A DNA stretch of 64,000 bases from Promicromonospora sukumoe (GTDB lineage Bacteria; Actinomycetota; Actinomycetes; Actinomycetales; Cellulomonadaceae). Of the stretch, positions 24,697 through 34,076 are shown piece after piece. Below the pieces are notes generated by a model, which ran no database searches, was not told the DNA's origin, and was given only the letters and a program-made list of their open reading frames with translations. Every line of letters starts with the position of its first letter. The first letter of the stretch is position 1. The stretch covers positions 930,001-994,000 of the forward strand of contig NZ_JACGWV010000002.1 in NCBI RefSeq assembly GCF_014137995.1, in the 5' to 3' direction. Position numbers and translations under genes: made by a program.

Positions 24697-25637
24697 CACA
24701 TCTCCCGCAGCTTGGGGTTGAAGACCTCGTCGAGGCCCACGTTCATGATGTAGAGCGAGCCCACGATGAGCGTGATCCCCAGCCCCGGTGGGACGAACCA
24801 CCACCACAGCCCGAGATGGAGCGCGCTCCACTGCACGGCCTGGTTCATCATCAGGCCGAGCGACATCGCGTTGGTGGGTCCCAGCCCGATGAAGTCGAGC
24901 GACGCCGCCGTCAGGATGGACCCGCCGAACAGCAGCACGAACGTCATGAAGAGGTAGGAGTACATGTTGGGCGCGACCTCGCGCCGCAGGATCGTGCCCA
25001 CCCCGGCGCCCGACAGCCGCGCCAGGTCGATGAAGTCCCGCGAGCGCAGCGACAGTGTCTGGGCGCGCACCGCGCGCGCCACCCACGGCCAGGAGAAGAC
25101 GCCGATGTAGAGCGCCTGCATGGGCACGCTGCGCACGCCCAGGTAGGCGTTGATGATGATGAGCACCACGAAGCCCGGGATGACCAGCACCACGTTGGTG
25201 AGCATGTTGAGCAGCTCGTCGATCAGGCCGCCGCAGTACCCCGCGACGAACCCGATGGTCATGCCGATGACGGCGGCCACGCCGCCGCCCAGCAGGCCCA
25301 CGAGGAACGTGGACCGCAGGCCGGCGACGAACTGCGCGAAGACGTCCTGCCCGAACGTCGTCGTGCCGAACGGGAAGTCCGCCGACGGCGGCGCCATGGG
25401 CGGCCCCGCGTAGTCCATCGGCGCGAACTTCAGGAACAGCGGCCCGAGCAGCCCCAGCAGCAGGAACGCGAGCACCACCACCGAGCCGATCACCACCTTG
25501 GGGTTGCGCAGCGCGAAGTACAGCGTCTCGCGCGCGTCTCCCCCGGGTTTCCGGGCGGTGGCCGACGACGACGGGGCCGCCCCGGGCGGTTCGGCCGCCT
25601 CGGTCCCCGGTGCCGCGGCAGGTTGTGTCGCCGTCAT
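24696..25637 (-). CDS. Oligopeptide-type ABC permease (DppC-like)
   Basis: 313 residues. A variable Ala/Pro-rich N-terminus precedes the first TM (about 50-70), then the typical DppC-type BPD_transp_1 core with the EAA-like loop (SLRSRDFIDLARLSGAGVGTILRREVAPN). Six membrane segments are predicted. ATG at 25637 overlaps the upstream permease stop. Pairs with the DppB-like protein. Confidence 0.9.
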   Translation of the reverse strand: MTATQPAAAPGTEAAEPPGAAPSSSATARKPGGDARETLYFALRNPKVVIGSVVVLAFLLLGLLGPLFLKFAPMDYAGPPMAPPSADFPFGTTTFGQDVFAQFVAGLRSTFLVGLLGGGVAAVIGMTIGFVAGYCGGLIDELLNMLTNVVLVIPGFVVLIIINAYLGVRSVPMQALYIGVFSWPWVARAVRAQTLSLRSRDFIDLARLSGAGVGTILRREVAPNMYSYLFMTFVLLFGGSILTAASLDFIGLGPTNAMSLGLMMNQAVQWSALHLGLWWWFVPPGLGITLIVGSLYIMNVGLDEVFNPKLREM

Positions 25638-26629
25638 GAGGTGGCCCCCGTCAGTCCGGTCCGCGTGCGGGGGTCCACCAGCACGTAGACGATGTCGATC
25701 ACGAAGTTGGCCAGGAGCACGCCGATCACCACGAAGAGCAGGGTGCCCTGCAGCAGGAAGAAGTCCTGGTTCTGGATGGCGGACAGCACGAGCTTGCCCA
25801 GGCCCGGGTACGCGAACACGATCTCGGTCACCAGGGCGCCGCCCAGGATGGTGCCGAGCTGCAGCGCCAGGCCCGTGATCTGCGGCAGCATCGCGTTGCG
25901 GAACGCGTACCTCCGCACGAGCCGCCTGGGCGCGCCGAGCGCGGACAGGTAGTTCGCGTAGTCGGACTCGAGCTCGTAGATGATCAGGTTGCGCATGCCG
26001 ATCGCCCAGCCGCCCAGCGACACGAGGAACAGCGACAGGAACGGCAGCACCCAGTGCTGCAGCAGGTCGCCGGCGAACGCCCACGACCACTGCGGCACCA
26101 TCCCGAAGTCGTACCCGCCCGCCACGGGGAACCAGCCGAGCGCGACGCCGAGACCCCACGCGAGCAGGATCGCGAGCCACATGTACGGCATGGCCGTGAT
26201 CAGGTACCCGACGGGCAGGGCCACGTTGTCGAGCCAGCCGCTGCGCGCCGCCATGGCCCCCACGCTGTTGCCGATCACGAAGCTCAGCAGGATCGCGGGG
26301 ATCATGATGCCGAGCGTGTACGGCACGGCGTCGAGCACGACCTGGGCCACGGGCGCGGGGAACAGCCACACGCTCGTGCCCAGGTCGCCGCGGAACAGCG
26401 CGGCCCAGTAGTTCAGGTACTGCTGCCAGAGCGGCAGGTCGAGCCCGAACGTCCGCTCGTAGTACGCGGTCATGGCCGCGATCGTCTCGGGGTGCTGGAC
26501 GGCGGCGCGCGCCACCATCCGCTGGACCGGGTCCCCCGGCATGAGCCGGGGGATCAGCCAGTTCAGCGTGACCGCGACGACGAACGTCAGCCCGTAGATG
26601 ACGGTCTTACGAGCGAGATAGCCGCGCAT
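25634..26629 (-). CDS. Oligopeptide-type ABC permease (DppB-like)
   Basis: 331 residues with the N-terminal DppB signature (KTVIYGLTFVVAVTLNWLIPRLMPGDP), six membrane segments and the EAA loop (ANYLSALGAPRRLVRRYAFRNAMLPQITGLA). It starts 3 nt after the stop of the substrate-binding protein and overlaps the next permease by 4 nt. Confidence 0.9.
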   Translation of the reverse strand: MRGYLARKTVIYGLTFVVAVTLNWLIPRLMPGDPVQRMVARAAVQHPETIAAMTAYYERTFGLDLPLWQQYLNYWAALFRGDLGTSVWLFPAPVAQVVLDAVPYTLGIMIPAILLSFVIGNSVGAMAARSGWLDNVALPVGYLITAMPYMWLAILLAWGLGVALGWFPVAGGYDFGMVPQWSWAFAGDLLQHWVLPFLSLFLVSLGGWAIGMRNLIIYELESDYANYLSALGAPRRLVRRYAFRNAMLPQITGLALQLGTILGGALVTEIVFAYPGLGKLVLSAIQNQDFFLLQGTLLFVVIGVLLANFVIDIVYVLVDPRTRTGLTGATS

Positions 26630-26632
26630 ACG

Positions 26633-28405
26633 TCAGGAGGCCGGCTCGAGGGCGAGCAGCGTGTTGATGCCACCCATCTGCACGTACCCGTTCCACATGA
26701 TCGGGAAGTACGCGTCCTCGCGGCCCTCCTTGGGCCAGTTGGTCCACTGCGACTCGTTGTACTGCGCCCACGCGCCGTTGTACCAGAGCGGGATGGCCGG
26801 CAGGTCGGTCATGAACTTCTCCTGGACCTGCGAAAGCGTCTCGGAGAACTCCGGCGTGCCGCTCTCGGTGCGCGAGAGCTGCTCGACGAGGTCCCAGGCC
26901 TCGTCGTCCTCGTAGCGCCCGAAGTTGCCCGCCAGCATCTGCTCCTGGATCGGCTGGTAGAACGCGTAGTTGTAGTAGGTCCACGGGGTGTTGCTCACGC
27001 CCGCGTTGCCGTTGATCACCAGGTCGAAGTCGCCGGTGGCCCGCGCGTCGTCGACGGCGCCCGCGTCGGGGAAGTCGGCCGTGACCTTGATGCCGACGGC
27101 GGAGGCGTCCTCGGCGATCACGCGCGCGGCCTCCATCCAGTCGGTCCAGCCCGCCGGGACGATGAGCTTCAGGTCGATCGCCTCGCCGTCGGGCGACTCG
27201 ACGAACCCGTCGCCGTCCGAGTCCTCGTAGCCGGCGTCGGCCAGGATCGACTTGGCCTCGTCCGCGTCGAAGGTGAAGCCGTGCTCGGCGACGACGTCCT
27301 CGTCGTAGTACTCCTCGAACGCCGGGACCAGGCCCGACGGGTGCGCCTTCGCCACGAGGCCGCCGTACGCGTTCGTCACGATCTTGTCGACGTCGATCGA
27401 CCGCGCGAGCGCCTGCCGGAAGTCGACGTCGTCCATCGGGGGCCGCGTCTGGTTCGGGATCAGGTTCGCCGACGCCGCCGCCAGCATGTACGGCTCGCCG
27501 TCGTAGTAGGTGCTCACCTGACCGGAGTCGGCGAGCTGGTTGACGCCGGGCAGGAAGTTGTTGCTCAGGTCGAGGCCGCCGGACAGCATCATGCCGAGCG
27601 CCACCTCGTTCGAGGTGTTCACGACGTCGACGATGTACTTCATCGGCATCTCGAGGCCCAGCTCGCTGCGGGCCCACCAGTCGTCGTTGCGCTCCCAGAC
27701 CATGCGGTCCTGGCCGACGGCGGAGAACTTGAACGCGCCGGAGCCGACCGGGTCCTCGTTCGGGTTGGACAGGAGCTCCTCGTCCGACCAGTCCCCCATG
27801 ATGTGCTCGGGCACGACCATGGTGCTGTAGAGCCAGTTGTCCCACTCCTGGTAGCGGGGGTCGGAGAACGTGAACTCGACGGTCGTCGCGTCGGTCGCCT
27901 CGACCTTGTCGAGCCAGGTCCACAGGTTGCTGTACGGCACGGCGTCGACCTTGCCGAGCTCGGTGGAGAAGACGACGTCGTCGGCGTCGAGCGTCTCGCC
28001 GTCCTGCCAGGTCAGACCCTCGCGGAGCGTGAGCTCGTACGTGTCGTCGCCGGTCCACTCGCCGCCCTCGGCGAGCCAGGGCGTCAGCTCGAGGGTGATC
28101 GGGTCGAACTGGAACAGCGGCTCGTACACCAGGCCGCGCGCGCCCGTGGCGTGCCCGGAGCTGGGGATCGGGTTCCACGACGTGGGCGGGCCCCACTGGG
28201 TGCCGCTCGTGAAGAGCGTCTCCTCGCGCGGGTACTCGGCCACGAGCTCGTTGGCCGAGTCCATGCCTTCCGCCGAGGCGTACGGGTTGGACGTCGTGGG
28301 TGCGCTCCCACCGCCGCCGGAGCAGCCGGCGAGCAGCGCGCCCGCCGCGGTGGCCGCCGCCAGGGCCAGCACGCCCCGGGACCTGGTCTGTCGAAGGAAC
28401 ATCAT
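26633..28405 (-). CDS. Family 5 ABC substrate-binding lipoprotein
   Basis: 590 residues with a lipoprotein signal (AAATAAGALLAGCSGG, lipobox LAGC at about residue 27) and a family-5 solute-binding fold (GLVYEPLF..., LREGLTWQDGETLDADDVVFS). It captures the solute for the operon's permeases. Family 5 proteins bind peptides, but in cellulolytic bacteria also cello- and xylo-oligosaccharides; the sequence does not settle which. Start: ATG at 28405 (28402 is equally possible) after GGAGAGG. The 236-bp gap to tRNA-Arg should hold its promoter; I see no clear operator there. Confidence 0.85.
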   Translation of the reverse strand: MMFLRQTRSRGVLALAAATAAGALLAGCSGGGGSAPTTSNPYASAEGMDSANELVAEYPREETLFTSGTQWGPPTSWNPIPSSGHATGARGLVYEPLFQFDPITLELTPWLAEGGEWTGDDTYELTLREGLTWQDGETLDADDVVFSTELGKVDAVPYSNLWTWLDKVEATDATTVEFTFSDPRYQEWDNWLYSTMVVPEHIMGDWSDEELLSNPNEDPVGSGAFKFSAVGQDRMVWERNDDWWARSELGLEMPMKYIVDVVNTSNEVALGMMLSGGLDLSNNFLPGVNQLADSGQVSTYYDGEPYMLAAASANLIPNQTRPPMDDVDFRQALARSIDVDKIVTNAYGGLVAKAHPSGLVPAFEEYYDEDVVAEHGFTFDADEAKSILADAGYEDSDGDGFVESPDGEAIDLKLIVPAGWTDWMEAARVIAEDASAVGIKVTADFPDAGAVDDARATGDFDLVINGNAGVSNTPWTYYNYAFYQPIQEQMLAGNFGRYEDDEAWDLVEQLSRTESGTPEFSETLSQVQEKFMTDLPAIPLWYNGAWAQYNESQWTNWPKEGREDAYFPIMWNGYVQMGGINTLLALEPAS

Positions 28406-28641
28406 CGATCCTCTCCGCCCGCACGGCCGTCGTGCGGACCAGGCGCCTCGTCGCGCCGGGTTGCTGAGCATCGTTGTGGTTCGGAGAGGGATTGGTCAAG
28501 GTTTGTCAGCTATGTTGCGCAATTGACACCTACGCCCGACCCGGGCGCTTAGCGCGCCGGGCCGGGCGGCCGGTAGGCTGTGTGGCGCGGTCCGGGCTTC
28601 ACCCGGCCGCCGCGCGCGGATCTCCTCCCGGAGAGACGCGG

Positions 28642-28714
28642 GCGCCTGTAGCTCAGTGGATAGAGCACCGCTCTCCTAAAGCGGGTGTCGGCAGTTCGAG
28701 TCTGCCCAGGCGCA
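28642..28714 (+). tRNA. tRNA-Arg (anticodon CCT)
   Basis: A complete cloverleaf: acceptor GCGCCTG/CAGGCGC, D arm with GCTC...GAGC, anticodon arm CCGCT-CTCCTAA-AGCGG (anticodon CCT), T arm GGCAG-TTCGAGT-CTGCC. CCA is not encoded. An accessory, less GC-rich island starts directly after it, which makes it a likely historical integration site, although no repeated copy of its 3' end was found downstream. Confidence 0.95.
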
Positions 28715-29046
28715 CCGAATCAGTCGCTTTCCTTCATTCTCTACAACAGGGTGGCGAGGTCCCGTCGAAGACCCTCGATAGCGCACAGTCCTCCGAGGGG
28801 TCTTCGCGTTGTCTTCGTCACCGCTTAGTTGCGAAAACTCAACCGAAAGACTCCCTCACGCGTGCTGGTCGACCCCTGCTTCTCGACGAAAGAGCGGATG
28901 CCCTAGCCACAGTCCACGAACGATGCACTGCCAGGGGTGATCTTTTTGCTCGGTCTGGTCATGCGCCCCGTGGCCCCATACAGTTACTGCCCTCTCGGCG
29001 GTGCACTACTCCCGGCCGCCGGTGATCTACAGGGCGAGTGATTGGT
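28715..29046. other. Gene-free left edge of the island
   Basis: These 332 bp between tRNA-Arg and the helicase gene hold no convincing ORF. A short inverted repeat (CGAAGACCCTCG... / CCTCCGAGGGGTCTTCGCG, about 28769-28809) could terminate the tRNA transcript: the arms GAAGACCCTC and GAGGGGTCTTC pair. The helicase promoter should lie in the right half. Confidence 0.45.
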
Positions 29047-30468
29047 ATGGGACTACCCACGCCCCAGGGGCGGCAGCACTACGTCGTGTACATGCCCCCA
29101 AGAGGCCACCATGTGATCCTCGGTACGGCAGGCACAGGCAAGACGGTCATGGCCGTGCACCGCGCCTTCTATCTGGCGCAACCTGGAACTGAGAACGCCG
29201 GTCCGGTCCTTCTGCTGACCTACAACAAGTCGCTGGTCACCTACATCCAGCACCTGGCATCGGACCACCCCGGTGATGTCACGATCGAGACCTACGGCCG
29301 GTTCGGACGGGGCTACCTGGCATCACAGGGCCTGATGGGCTACGGGCAGATTGCCGGCTCAGACCAGCGTGAAGCACTCGTCGAAGGCGCGGTCAGGGAT
29401 GTCGCGGCCGGCTACCGGCCAGGAGCCCGGTTCTTCACCCGCCCGACCGACTTCTTTCTTGACGAGCTGGCGTGGATCGAGGGCAACGGGCTGTCTACCG
29501 ACGCCGAGTACTTCGACGCGGAGCGAGTTGGTCGCCAGGAACCGCTGCAGCGCCGCCAGCGCGAGGCGGTCTGGGCAATCAGGGAGACATATGTGGCAGC
29601 CCGCAAGGCCGCGGGCCTGCACTACGACTGGGCGTCACTGCCGTCGGCCGTCAAGGCGCAGCTCCATGTGGACTCGTCGAAACGTCGTTACAAGCACATC
29701 GTCGTCGACGAAGCCCAGGATCTGACACCCGAGGCCATCCGGTCGCTGGCAGCCGCGATTCCGCCTGACGGAAGCCTCACGCTGTTCGCGGACTACGCCC
29801 AGCAGATCTACGGCCAGCGCGTGTCGTGGCGGTCGTGTGGGCTCGCGGTTGGCAAGGTCGAGACGTTCATCGACAACTACCGCAACTCCCCAGAGATTGC
29901 ACGGCTCGCGATCGCCCTGGCGAACATGCCGCACTTCAAGGACTCCGCGGACTTGGTCGAACCGCGTGCGCCGATCCGCGCCGCCGGTGCCAAGCCGACT
30001 CTCATCGCGTGCGGGTCCAGCGATGACGAAGCTCTCGTCGTCCGGGACGCCGTCCAGTCGGCCGGTCGCACCGCACGCGTGGGAATCCTGACCCGGACCC
30101 GAGCAGAGGCTCGCGCCGCGATCGCTGAGGTGCGTCGGACTACTCGGGTGACGATGCTGCACGAGAACAACTCGATCGCGACCTGGCAAGCGCCTAGCGG
30201 CGTCTACGCCGGCACCTATCACTCCGGCAAGGGCCTGGAGTTCGACGTAGTTGTGCTGCCGTACTGCAGCGATGGTCGACGGCCCCACGCCGATACCATC
30301 GCTGCGTTCGGGCCTGACGAGGCTGCCAGCCGCGAGAGCCGCCTCCTCTATGTTGGCGTTACCCGCGCACGCGACGAGCTGATCATCTCCCATACCGGGG
30401 CTCTCACGACGCTGCTGCCTCCAGCGACGCCAGATTTGTACGACCTGTACGAGGTGACCACGTCATGA
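29047..30468 (+). CDS. Compact SF1 (UvrD/Rep-like) helicase of a DarT operon
   Basis: 473 residues with all main SF1A motifs: Walker A GTAGTGKT (26-33), motif Ia/Ib (LLLTYNKSLVTYI), motif II VDEAQD (220-225), motif III (LTLFADYAQQIYG), motif IV (NYRNS), motif V (GTYHSGKGLEFDVVVLP) and motif VI (LLYVGVTRARDEL). It is shorter than UvrD (about 720) and lacks room for full 2B insertions. ATG at 29047 has AGGGCGA 9 nt upstream; GTG at 29038 is too close to that site. Its stop overlaps the DarT-like start (ATGA), so the proteins are probably made in a fixed ratio. It may act on ADP-ribosylated or invading DNA. Confidence 0.85.
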   Translation: MGLPTPQGRQHYVVYMPPRGHHVILGTAGTGKTVMAVHRAFYLAQPGTENAGPVLLLTYNKSLVTYIQHLASDHPGDVTIETYGRFGRGYLASQGLMGYGQIAGSDQREALVEGAVRDVAAGYRPGARFFTRPTDFFLDELAWIEGNGLSTDAEYFDAERVGRQEPLQRRQREAVWAIRETYVAARKAAGLHYDWASLPSAVKAQLHVDSSKRRYKHIVVDEAQDLTPEAIRSLAAAIPPDGSLTLFADYAQQIYGQRVSWRSCGLAVGKVETFIDNYRNSPEIARLAIALANMPHFKDSADLVEPRAPIRAAGAKPTLIACGSSDDEALVVRDAVQSAGRTARVGILTRTRAEARAAIAEVRRTTRVTMLHENNSIATWQAPSGVYAGTYHSGKGLEFDVVVLPYCSDGRRPHADTIAAFGPDEAASRESRLLYVGVTRARDELIISHTGALTTLLPPATPDLYDLYEVTTS

Positions 30469-31187
30469 CCGTTGACGCCTGGGTTGCTGATGCACTTGCC
30501 GTTCGCGGCGTGACCCGACTCGCTCACGTCACGCCCGCCCGAAACTTGCCCAACATCCTGATCGACCAAGCGATCCGATCGGTGAAGGACATGGGCGACG
30601 ACGCCCGCGCCATCTACGCGGCGAACGATCTGCAGCGCCTCGACAACCATCCCGACAAGGTCAGCTGCTCCTTGGAGTACCCGAACGTGTTCTACCTGAA
30701 CAAGGTCAGGCACAGGCCCGACGCCCACAACTTCCCGGACTGGGTATGCATTCTCTTGGACCGTGACGTTGCAGCCACTCCCGACGCGCTGTTTTGCCCA
30801 CGCAACGCAGGCGCTTACGGAGCGTCCAAGGAGGCAGGCGTCGCCGGCCTCGACGCGTGCTACACCGAAGCGGTCTCTGGCTCCTACGGCAAGACCTACA
30901 GCCGTGGGACAAATCATGACCCGCGGTGCCCGACAGACGTCCAGGCCGAAATCCTCGTTCCTGCACCAATACCTCTGACGTCTGCCTATGGCATCGTGTT
31001 CCCGTCAGAACAGGCCGCCAGTAACGAGTTCGTACGACTGGAGCAACTCTCCGTGGCTATCCCGAACCACCTTCAGTGGATCGTCTCTCCCGGCCTGTTC
31101 GACGCCGCCAGCGTTACCAACGCCGTCCGAATGTCGCGCGGAATACTTGAGCAGCCATGGGTAGGCGAGGGGAGGGGTTCTTGGTGA
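30465..31187 (+). CDS. DarT-like DNA ADP-ribosyltransferase (DUF4433)
   Basis: 240 residues with the DarT family pattern: N-terminal LAHVTPARNLPNIL (His21 and Asn27, expected NAD contacts), central SCSLEYPNVFYLNKV, DWVCILLDRDVA, ALFCPRNAG, and the catalytic block QAEILVPAPIPLTSAYGIVFPS with Glu162 in the place of the catalytic glutamate. DarT enzymes attach ADP-ribose from NAD to bases of single-stranded DNA, blocking replication; they act as toxins and anti-phage effectors. The ATG at 30465 overlaps the helicase stop, with GAGGTGA upstream. Its stop overlaps the next GTG. Normally DarT is paired with macrodomain DarG; here the next gene is an ARH-fold hydrolase. Specific base and motif cannot be predicted. 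Confidence 0.8.
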   Translation: MTVDAWVADALAVRGVTRLAHVTPARNLPNILIDQAIRSVKDMGDDARAIYAANDLQRLDNHPDKVSCSLEYPNVFYLNKVRHRPDAHNFPDWVCILLDRDVAATPDALFCPRNAGAYGASKEAGVAGLDACYTEAVSGSYGKTYSRGTNHDPRCPTDVQAEILVPAPIPLTSAYGIVFPSEQAASNEFVRLEQLSVAIPNHLQWIVSPGLFDAASVTNAVRMSRGILEQPWVGEGRGSW

Positions 31188-33469
31188 GCGCCCTGACACA
31201 AGTGGATGTCGAGCGGGCCGTGGGCTCGCTACTCGGTGCGGCGGTTGGCGACGCTCTGGGCTGGCCGCAGGAGGTGCGCGGGGGTCTCGTCGGCGGTCAG
31301 AAAGCACGCGACCGGTGTGAGCCCAAGCCCGAGTTCGTCGCATGGACTCGGAGCGCCGGTCACTACTCCCGACGCTACTCCGACCGTGTTGAAGCTGGGG
31401 AATACAGCGACGACACCCAGCTGCTCCTAGCCGTAGCTCGGTCTTGTTTAGTAGGACACGATTGGTACGAACACCTAGTCGCCGCTGAGCTCCCGACCTG
31501 GCCCTTGTATCAGCGGGGTGGGGGCGGTGCCGTGCTGGCAGCAACCAACTCATGGGCTGATGCCGTGCCGCCGTGGACACATGACTCCGCACGTCGCGCA
31601 AAGGTAGCCGACCGATACGCAGGCGCCGGCGCCAACGGCGTCGCCATGCGTATTGCGCCCCACGCGATTCGAGCCCGCGCAGACGGCGAGCTATTCCACC
31701 GAGTACTCCAGGACGGCCTAACCACACACGGTCACCCGCGAGCCCTCGTGGGCGCCCTGGTCTACGCTTCCGCACTCCGCGCCGCTTTCCAAGCGTCGGG
31801 ACCGCTCTCGTTCGGGGAGCTCCTTGATGCGGCACGGGCCGGCCTCATCCCTCCTGATGCAGCCCTGGACGCGATCCCCCCGCAGTGGCTGGGTGAGCTC
31901 GCAATGAAGCAGTTTGCGGACACTTGGGAGCAAACGAACCAAGAGACCGAAGAGCTCCTAACGATTGCCGATGCATCAATTCGCCGTGGTGCGATGAGCA
32001 ACGCCGAGGCAACGCTTGAATCCCTCGGCTGCACCGATCCCAAAATCAATGGAGCGGGCACCGTCAGCGCGGTCGGCGCGTTGTACCTCGCAAGCCGTTT
32101 TGCAGCACGGCCCATGGACGGACTACTTACTGCCGCATTCCTCCGCAGGGGCGATACCGACACACTAGCTTCAATGACCGGTGCACTCCTGGGCGCTGTC
32201 CATGGCAAGGACTGGCTGGGAGCACTCGCACCTGCCGTTCAGGACTCCGACTACATCACCGCAATTGCCACCGCTCTTGTTGAGTATCCGGATAGGAGTG
32301 CGGGGGACTCACCCGTAGGCGACGGCAGCGAGTTCAGGAGACACCGTGAACAGTGGCGGCAGGACGCACCAGAGATCCGGGTCGGGAGCCGGGGTGTCTT
32401 TCCTGACGGTCGGCGCTACCACGCGACGGGCGTTGACATGCGGACCGATGTCGACATCAAACGAATCCGCCTACGTCTGGAAGATGGCCAGACTGTTCTG
32501 TCAGATATCCGCGAAGTCAGATCGACTCCTCAAGAGCCCGCTGATCGAGACATCAACTTGGTGACGCGCTTTCCAGACACCTCCTATCAGGTAAAGGATT
32601 TTTCTCCACCCTCAGGGGAATCAGGTGTCGTCACTGCGTTAACAAACAGCCTCCGTGAAACAACTGCCTTCTATGCCAGGTTGCTCGGAAGGGAAATTCC
32701 TATACATGGCAATGAAGCGGTTGTCACTGAGTGGCTCCATCTACGGCAAGCGGCGCGTGAGCTCCGCCCCGGTGAAGCATCCTCAGTTGCAGTAACACTG
32801 CATGTGATGACGCCACCATCCGCGAGAAAAGATATTGTCGTGGAGGGGTACGATCGAGAAACGGGCACGATGACCGTACGCGATCCAGACGGACGGAGCG
32901 TTCGCATTCGACCTGGTTCAGTCGTCGGTGAGCAGTCTCAATCACGGCCCACTGCCAGCGATCGCCCCATAGCCACCTCAAAGGAATCGGAGATTCCATT
33001 ACACATATTCGGGGACTTGACGGACGAGTTCTATGCTGGTGTTGGACGAGCGGGGACACTATCCTCGATGCTCGAAGACAGGATGCGCGCGCTAATTCAA
33101 GCAATGGAAGATGAGCCCCAGACATCACACGCTGGACAAGGCGCATCCGCACTCGTGACGATGGCCCGGAAGCGTGCACCCAGCCTTGGCGATGCCTGGA
33201 GAGAGTTCGACGAATTCGCTACGAGGGCCGATTCTGTGCTGCGACTCCGGAACGACCTGGTGCACAATCTCTGGCAGCCCAAGTCAGGCGGCTACTTCTT
33301 TGGCCACCGCATCGACCAGCGGACCGGTGAACGTCGCTCGACAACCCTATCGATCGACGATGTCCGTCATGAAGTGGCCGAACTTCTTTCGCTCAACGAG
33401 GAGTGGAACCACTGGTACATGCTCGCCGGATCTTCGCAGGTTGACGCCGAACCCCCCGCGCACAAATGA
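31184..33469 (+). CDS. ADP-ribosylglycohydrolase (DraG/ARH) fused to a long C-terminal region with a HEPN-like motif
   Basis: 761 residues. Residues 10-370 form an ARH-fold hydrolase with all metal-site signatures: GAAVGDALGW (18-27), YSDDTQ (74-79), HGHPRALVG (182-190) and GDTDTLASMTGALLGAVHG (323-341). It probably removes ADP-ribose added by the adjacent DarT-like enzyme. Residues 370-600 are unrecognised and beta-rich. Residues 600-761 look helical and contain RNDLVH (689-694), an R-x4-H pattern as in HEPN domains. GTG at 31184 overlaps the DarT stop (GTGA) with GGGGAGGGG 6 nt upstream. From about 32300 the third codon positions become visibly AT-richer than in the helicase gene, hinting at a separate origin of the C-terminal part. 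Confidence 0.75.
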   Translation: MSALTQVDVERAVGSLLGAAVGDALGWPQEVRGGLVGGQKARDRCEPKPEFVAWTRSAGHYSRRYSDRVEAGEYSDDTQLLLAVARSCLVGHDWYEHLVAAELPTWPLYQRGGGGAVLAATNSWADAVPPWTHDSARRAKVADRYAGAGANGVAMRIAPHAIRARADGELFHRVLQDGLTTHGHPRALVGALVYASALRAAFQASGPLSFGELLDAARAGLIPPDAALDAIPPQWLGELAMKQFADTWEQTNQETEELLTIADASIRRGAMSNAEATLESLGCTDPKINGAGTVSAVGALYLASRFAARPMDGLLTAAFLRRGDTDTLASMTGALLGAVHGKDWLGALAPAVQDSDYITAIATALVEYPDRSAGDSPVGDGSEFRRHREQWRQDAPEIRVGSRGVFPDGRRYHATGVDMRTDVDIKRIRLRLEDGQTVLSDIREVRSTPQEPADRDINLVTRFPDTSYQVKDFSPPSGESGVVTALTNSLRETTAFYARLLGREIPIHGNEAVVTEWLHLRQAARELRPGEASSVAVTLHVMTPPSARKDIVVEGYDRETGTMTVRDPDGRSVRIRPGSVVGEQSQSRPTASDRPIATSKESEIPLHIFGDLTDEFYAGVGRAGTLSSMLEDRMRALIQAMEDEPQTSHAGQGASALVTMARKRAPSLGDAWREFDEFATRADSVLRLRNDLVHNLWQPKSGGYFFGHRIDQRTGERRSTTLSIDDVRHEVAELLSLNEEWNHWYMLAGSSQVDAEPPAHK

Positions 33470-33521
33470 CATTTTCGGCAGTTCTGCGCGAGTTTCGGTA
33501 GGAGTACGGTGACGATGAAGT

Positions 33522-33905
33522 TTAATTTATATGACTCACGACAACTCGGTAGAGCCCGCCGGGCTCACTCTGCGCCGCCTTTTCACTGATGTCACTCAGC
33601 TCGCCGCCTCGCTGATCAAGGGCTGGGCTGACCAAATAGGCCTTGAAGACGTTATTCGCTCGTTCGACGGCCTTCGTGAAACCCCCCGGCATCGCGTCTA
33701 CGTCATCCGATCTACAGATGGCAAACCCACCGCTGAGCCAGTGAATGCCCATCTTTCGGCATTCGTCCTCGAAGAAGTAGACCCAACTCTCGGGTGGCCT
33801 ACGGTCGATCCATGGCGTTACCTGGATCTCCGCGCTGAATCGAGCTGACTTTTGGTGGTCAGCCTCCACAAACGTTAACGGCACGAACTCGGGCTCGGTA
33901 GTCAT
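33522..33905 (-). CDS. Hypothetical small protein in the DarT island
   Basis: A 127-residue soluble protein on the minus strand, not recognised. It contains ESWVYFFEDECRKMGIHWLSGGF and DDVDAMPGGFTKAVERANNVF. ATG at 33905 is taken; GTG at 33926 would add 7 residues. A 105-residue ORF overlaps it on the plus strand; the minus reading has a more protein-like composition. Orientation against both neighbours suggests independent expression, perhaps as a regulator or immunity factor. Confidence 0.5.
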   Translation of the reverse strand: MTTEPEFVPLTFVEADHQKSARFSAEIQVTPWIDRRPPESWVYFFEDECRKMGIHWLSGGFAICRSDDVDAMPGGFTKAVERANNVFKAYLVSPALDQRGGELSDISEKAAQSEPGGLYRVVVSHIN

Positions 33906-34076
33906 GTAGCCATGATATTCCTGCACTCTGGCCAGCGCGCAGCGTCGGGACGCCCTTAGAAGTGGTTTTTCACCATCCGAACACTCCTACTTTCCAGCTG
34001 CCCTCTCGGCGACGCTGCCGTGTACAATCGCAATCGCTTGCAAACTCTGCGCAAAATGTCACCACGAGGTGCAGTC

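Noticed and set aside
33531..33848. 105-residue plus-strand ORF in the DarT island
   Set aside because: It overlaps the minus-strand ORF at 33522-33905, which has the better composition; no ribosome site precedes it. Not fully excluded.
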